From Clostridiales bacterium (GTDB taxonomy: Bacteria > Bacillota > Clostridia > Lachnospirales > Lachnospiraceae): a stretch of DNA of 64,000 nt. Made by a program: the position numbers and the translations under genes. The stretch lies in assembly GCA_012522735.1 (NCBI GenBank), contig JAAYJU010000180.1:1-64000 (forward strand), given 5' to 3'. Positions 60,770-64,000 of this stretch are shown here, piece by piece (the stretch's first letter is position 1; every line of letters starts with the position of its first letter). A model generated the notes under the pieces. The model saw only the letters and a list, made by a program, of their open reading frames with translations. It had not been told where the DNA came from and searched no databases.

Positions 60770-60958
60770 CGTGGGGATATGCTCCTTTTCAGCTAAATAA
60801 ATGTCAGTAATGATATAGGTATTTTAACAAACTGTTAATCATAAGTCAAGACTATACTTAACTCTTTTGTAACACATTTAACAATTTTGTAACATTTTAG
60901 CTTAAATCAAATCTTTACTTTGCTTTGCAGATAGTTTATACTGTTCAAGATAAGCTCT

Positions 60959-61031
60959 GCACCTGTAGCTCAGTGGATAGAGCGTTCGCCTCCGGAGCGA
61001 AAGGCCGCTAGTTCGAATCTAGTCAGGTGCG
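60959..61031 (+). tRNA. tRNA-Arg (anticodon CCG)
   Basis: GCACCTG-TA-GCTC..GAGC-G-TTCGC-CTCCGGA-GCGAA-AGGCC-GCTAG TTCGAAT CTAGT-CAGGTGC-G. Confidence 0.95.
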
Positions 61032-61041
61032 TTATCTAGTG

Positions 61042-63027
61042 TTATCTCCTTCTAAGTTTGCGTCTCTTTCTACGCCTTAAGATAAGTCTAACTACTAATA
61101 CAATTATAGCCAGTAGCAGCAGTATAATTCCATAAAACATTAAAGCTATATGGTTGGGGTTAGATACGAAGGCTGTAATGCTACGTATGTTCTCTACATT
61201 CTTCCTTCCTTGAACCTCCTTATAATACTCAGATATCTCAGGAACACCATCTACCTTATCAAAGGATTTTAGGTAGGATACCAGCGCATACCATTCCTTT
61301 ACTTCGCTCTTTGTATCACCCTTAGTCTCATATATTATCTCATTCTCATAATCTGTTACCGGTAATCCATCTCTTGTTTTAGGTTCTATTTTAAGAAGTC
61401 CGAAGGACTTCTCACCGACTACAGATAGCATCTGTGCAGAATATAATCCAGCCACAACCCGGTATAATTTATCGTCTTGGATTTGCTCCAGATAATCCTC
61501 TGTGATTTCATCTGTCAGATTTTGAGTCTTAACCAAGGAGCTATCTATTACCTTATTAAATATCAATCTATTAGGGTTAAAGGTATATTGCATACCGGAT
61601 ATAAATAGCTGAGCTTGCTTCATTAGGGGTCTTACTGAGGCATCCACCTCACTGACAGCTTTTAGTTCTTTCCCCGTTAGATATATTGAGATCAGCGGGT
61701 ATCCTGGCATCTTATCGGCTCCAATGCCTAGAGAGCTGACACGAAAGGCATCTGCTACTCTAATGTCCCCTTGAAAAAAGGAATCTCGTACAGTTCCGAC
61801 GGGAACAATGGCTACATCCACCGGGATATAATCTTCACCCTCTGCCTGCCTTACTGCATATATATATGCATCACTTATAAGGTTCCCCAGGGTGGATTCA
61901 TTATGGCAGTCTTCCATTTCATTTGCAGAGGGAAAAGAAAATGGTGTATAAGCCACAAGCTCATCAAAGGATAGATCAAACTTACTGAAATACTCCTCCT
62001 CAACCGCTGTCTTATACTCCTCCACTAGCTGAGAAATGGTTTCATCTTCCGGTATGGCTTCACTAACATTAACCAGCTCATAACGGTCCAGTTTCCAATC
62101 AGGTCTCCCATTACGTGAAAGTTCCATGACTCCCAAATTCCTGCCATATTCCTCTGAAGAAGCTATAATTGTATTTCCTATTATAATCGGTTCTTCCAGC
62201 TTGGTATGGCTATGTCCACTGATAATGACATCAATTTCGGGGACATTCTTAGCCAAAATCTCATCCTCGGATTCGGATTTATTAGCCTTTGTACCTGAAT
62301 GAGACAGGCATATGATTAGATCCACCTGCTCCTGCTCCGATAAAATCTTCACAAGGCGCTTGGCATGTGTGGTAGCATCTTCAAATACAACCTCAGACAT
62401 GGGAGCCATTGAGGCAGATTCCTCTCCCATAAGGCCGAACATTCCGATTCTAATACCATTTCTCTCTAGAACCAGATAATCATTAACTCCATAGGTATCT
62501 ATAGCTTCTTTAAGAGCCTGTAGGGATGAGGTTATATTTCCTTCCTCATCTATAGGAAATGTAAGATTAGATTGAACCATCTTAGGTAGCTTATCTCCAC
62601 TATCTACAGCTGCATTAAGACTAAGAGCCAGACCTTCTGCTCGATAATCAAATTCATGATTACCAAGGGTTAGGACATCATATCCCATACTTCCCATTAT
62701 ACGAAGTTCTGGAGAATGGTTTGTAAAAATGGTCTGAAAGGGAGTGCCCATGGAATAATCTCCGGCATCAAGAAGTAAAGCTTCAGGATTACTTTCCCTC
62801 TCACTATCTATAATACTCATTAATCTTGCATAGCCTCCGGTTTCCACTACCATACCGTCCTTTTCAGTCATAAAAGGCAGAAGATTGCTATGCATGTCAT
62901 GTGTAAACATTATCGTAACCCTGTCAGCATCTTCTGTGGCAAAGCTCCTTGGTATTATGATTACCTGGAATAATAATATAGCTATCATAATCCAAATAAT
63001 CTTGACTCTTGGACACTTTCTTATCAT
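61042..63027 (-). CDS. Bifunctional metallophosphatase/5'-nucleotidase, membrane anchored
   Basis: FTHDMHSNLLPF, LDAGDYSMGTPFQT, TLGNHEFDYRAEGL, ISGHSHTKLEEP; C-terminal TM plus RRRKRRKLRRR. Confidence 0.93.
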   Translation of the reverse strand: MIRKCPRVKIIWIMIAILLFQVIIIPRSFATEDADRVTIMFTHDMHSNLLPFMTEKDGMVVETGGYARLMSIIDSERESNPEALLLDAGDYSMGTPFQTIFTNHSPELRIMGSMGYDVLTLGNHEFDYRAEGLALSLNAAVDSGDKLPKMVQSNLTFPIDEEGNITSSLQALKEAIDTYGVNDYLVLERNGIRIGMFGLMGEESASMAPMSEVVFEDATTHAKRLVKILSEQEQVDLIICLSHSGTKANKSESEDEILAKNVPEIDVIISGHSHTKLEEPIIIGNTIIASSEEYGRNLGVMELSRNGRPDWKLDRYELVNVSEAIPEDETISQLVEEYKTAVEEEYFSKFDLSFDELVAYTPFSFPSANEMEDCHNESTLGNLISDAYIYAVRQAEGEDYIPVDVAIVPVGTVRDSFFQGDIRVADAFRVSSLGIGADKMPGYPLISIYLTGKELKAVSEVDASVRPLMKQAQLFISGMQYTFNPNRLIFNKVIDSSLVKTQNLTDEITEDYLEQIQDDKLYRVVAGLYSAQMLSVVGEKSFGLLKIEPKTRDGLPVTDYENEIIYETKGDTKSEVKEWYALVSYLKSFDKVDGVPEISEYYKEVQGRKNVENIRSITAFVSNPNHIALMFYGIILLLLAIIVLVVRLILRRRKRRKLRRR

Positions 63028-63066
63028 ACAGTCTTTAGTCCTTTCTAGTGAAATTAAGTTTCTCTA

Positions 63067-64000
63067 TTAATCAGCCCACTCCCACTCTACATCAATATGT
63101 TCAATAGTAACATTGTTTTCCATGGATTTGAATCTATTAACCCAATTAGGTTGTTCTGGAAGATCTTCTGAGGGCTCTGTATATTCAGGATAAGTAATAT
63201 ACTCCTCCCTCTTTACTACTATACCATTAAGTGCCCACCAGTCTTCATCTGTTAGTCGTTTATCACTAACAAATTCATAGGTGCTATAGACCGCGCCTCT
63301 AGATAGGTATAGCTTACCCTCCACCGGTATAACGACATAGATTTGATCAAAGTAGCCTGTGGCTAGGGTTAGATAGGCTCCCGGATTAGTAGCGACATCC
63401 GTTACCAGCATATCTGTAATATCAATTGCTCCTCCATCATTTGCTGCTGCATATATAAAATAATTTATGATATTCTCCATAGATGCACCATAATATAATA
63501 GCCGATTATATTCCTTTTCTGTTAGCTTCTCGTTTCGCAATTCCTTGATGCTACATTCGATTAAAAACTTAAGGAGCTCTTGATAAGAGGTAGCCCCATG
63601 CTCAAGGCTGGATTCTAGCATGTCTCTCTCTCTTAATACTGACATGGTATATTCAGTCAGGTAAAGTAGCTTGCTATAGAGATACACATTAGGCTCCACG
63701 TAGTGATAATGCTCCTTGTATATTACACCATTTCCGCCCTCGGCGGCTGCCTGCTTTCCATATAGGACTGTATCATGCTTAAGCTCGGTATAGCTTCCGA
63801 CAGAAGCATTTAATGACTTAGCCCTCCAGGCCTCATTAGTCATAAATATCGGCATTCCAGAATCCTCATCATATTCAGTCAGATTCTCTTTTATTGTCCA
63901 AAGCCATCCATTATAGAGATTCTCACCCCAGGTATCCACGTCATATTCGGAAACCTCTTCTTTTAATTCATAAAATGTCTCTACATAATCAGGCCATTTA
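63067..64000 (-). CDS. DUF3160 domain protein (partial; frame open to window end)
   Basis: WPDYVETFYELKEEVSEYDVDTWGENLYNGWLWTIKENL...MTNEAWRAKSLNASVGSYTELKHDTVLYGKQ. Confidence 0.85.
   Translation of the reverse strand, partial: KWPDYVETFYELKEEVSEYDVDTWGENLYNGWLWTIKENLTEYDEDSGMPIFMTNEAWRAKSLNASVGSYTELKHDTVLYGKQAAAEGGNGVIYKEHYHYVEPNVYLYSKLLYLTEYTMSVLRERDMLESSLEHGATSYQELLKFLIECSIKELRNEKLTEKEYNRLLYYGASMENIINYFIYAAANDGGAIDITDMLVTDVATNPGAYLTLATGYFDQIYVVIPVEGKLYLSRGAVYSTYEFVSDKRLTDEDWWALNGIVVKREEYITYPEYTEPSEDLPEQPNWVNRFKSMENNVTIEHIDVEWEWAD

Overview
The 64 kb window looks like a chromosomal segment of an endospore-forming Clostridia genome, probably Lachnospiraceae-like (inferred from gene content). 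Most genes lie on the minus strand and are housekeeping: dxs (partial)-ispA-xseB-xseA-nusB, an Asp23 protein, the full spoIIIA operon (AA-AH), yqeG-aroK-aroQ-pepP-efp, thrS and pheST with T-box leaders, pyrimidine genes (pyrC, F, K, D, E), argS, a CheX-like/CheY pair, a PadR-DUF1700-DUF4097-PspC cluster, rqcH, iscR-iscS-iscU-mnmA, spoVB, metA, ligA, an rluF-like gene, tRNA-Arg(CCG), a 5'-nucleotidase and a partial DUF3160 gene. No CRISPR array, prophage or intact transposase was seen. The most interesting structure is intergenic. (1) A 47-49 bp tandem repeat occurs at four loci (upstream of nusB, aroQ, pheS and pyrF). Each unit carries GGAGG-N5/6-CCTCCGTT, a Shine-Dalgarno/anti-Shine-Dalgarno hairpin, and the last copy supplies the ribosome-binding site of the downstream gene. 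(2) A 130-155 bp MITE-like or structured element has TAAGCAGATTAG/CTAATCTGCTTA termini, a conserved GTTGCACTTATCC core and a long hairpin with compensatory differences. There are three full copies plus deletion or solo-end derivatives, and one copy has its left end amplified four times. Smaller items include a paired intra-operon multi-hairpin spacer, a probable TnpB C-terminal remnant next to an RNHCP gene, and a 52 bp perfect palindrome. All calls come from reading the sequence; no database search was run.
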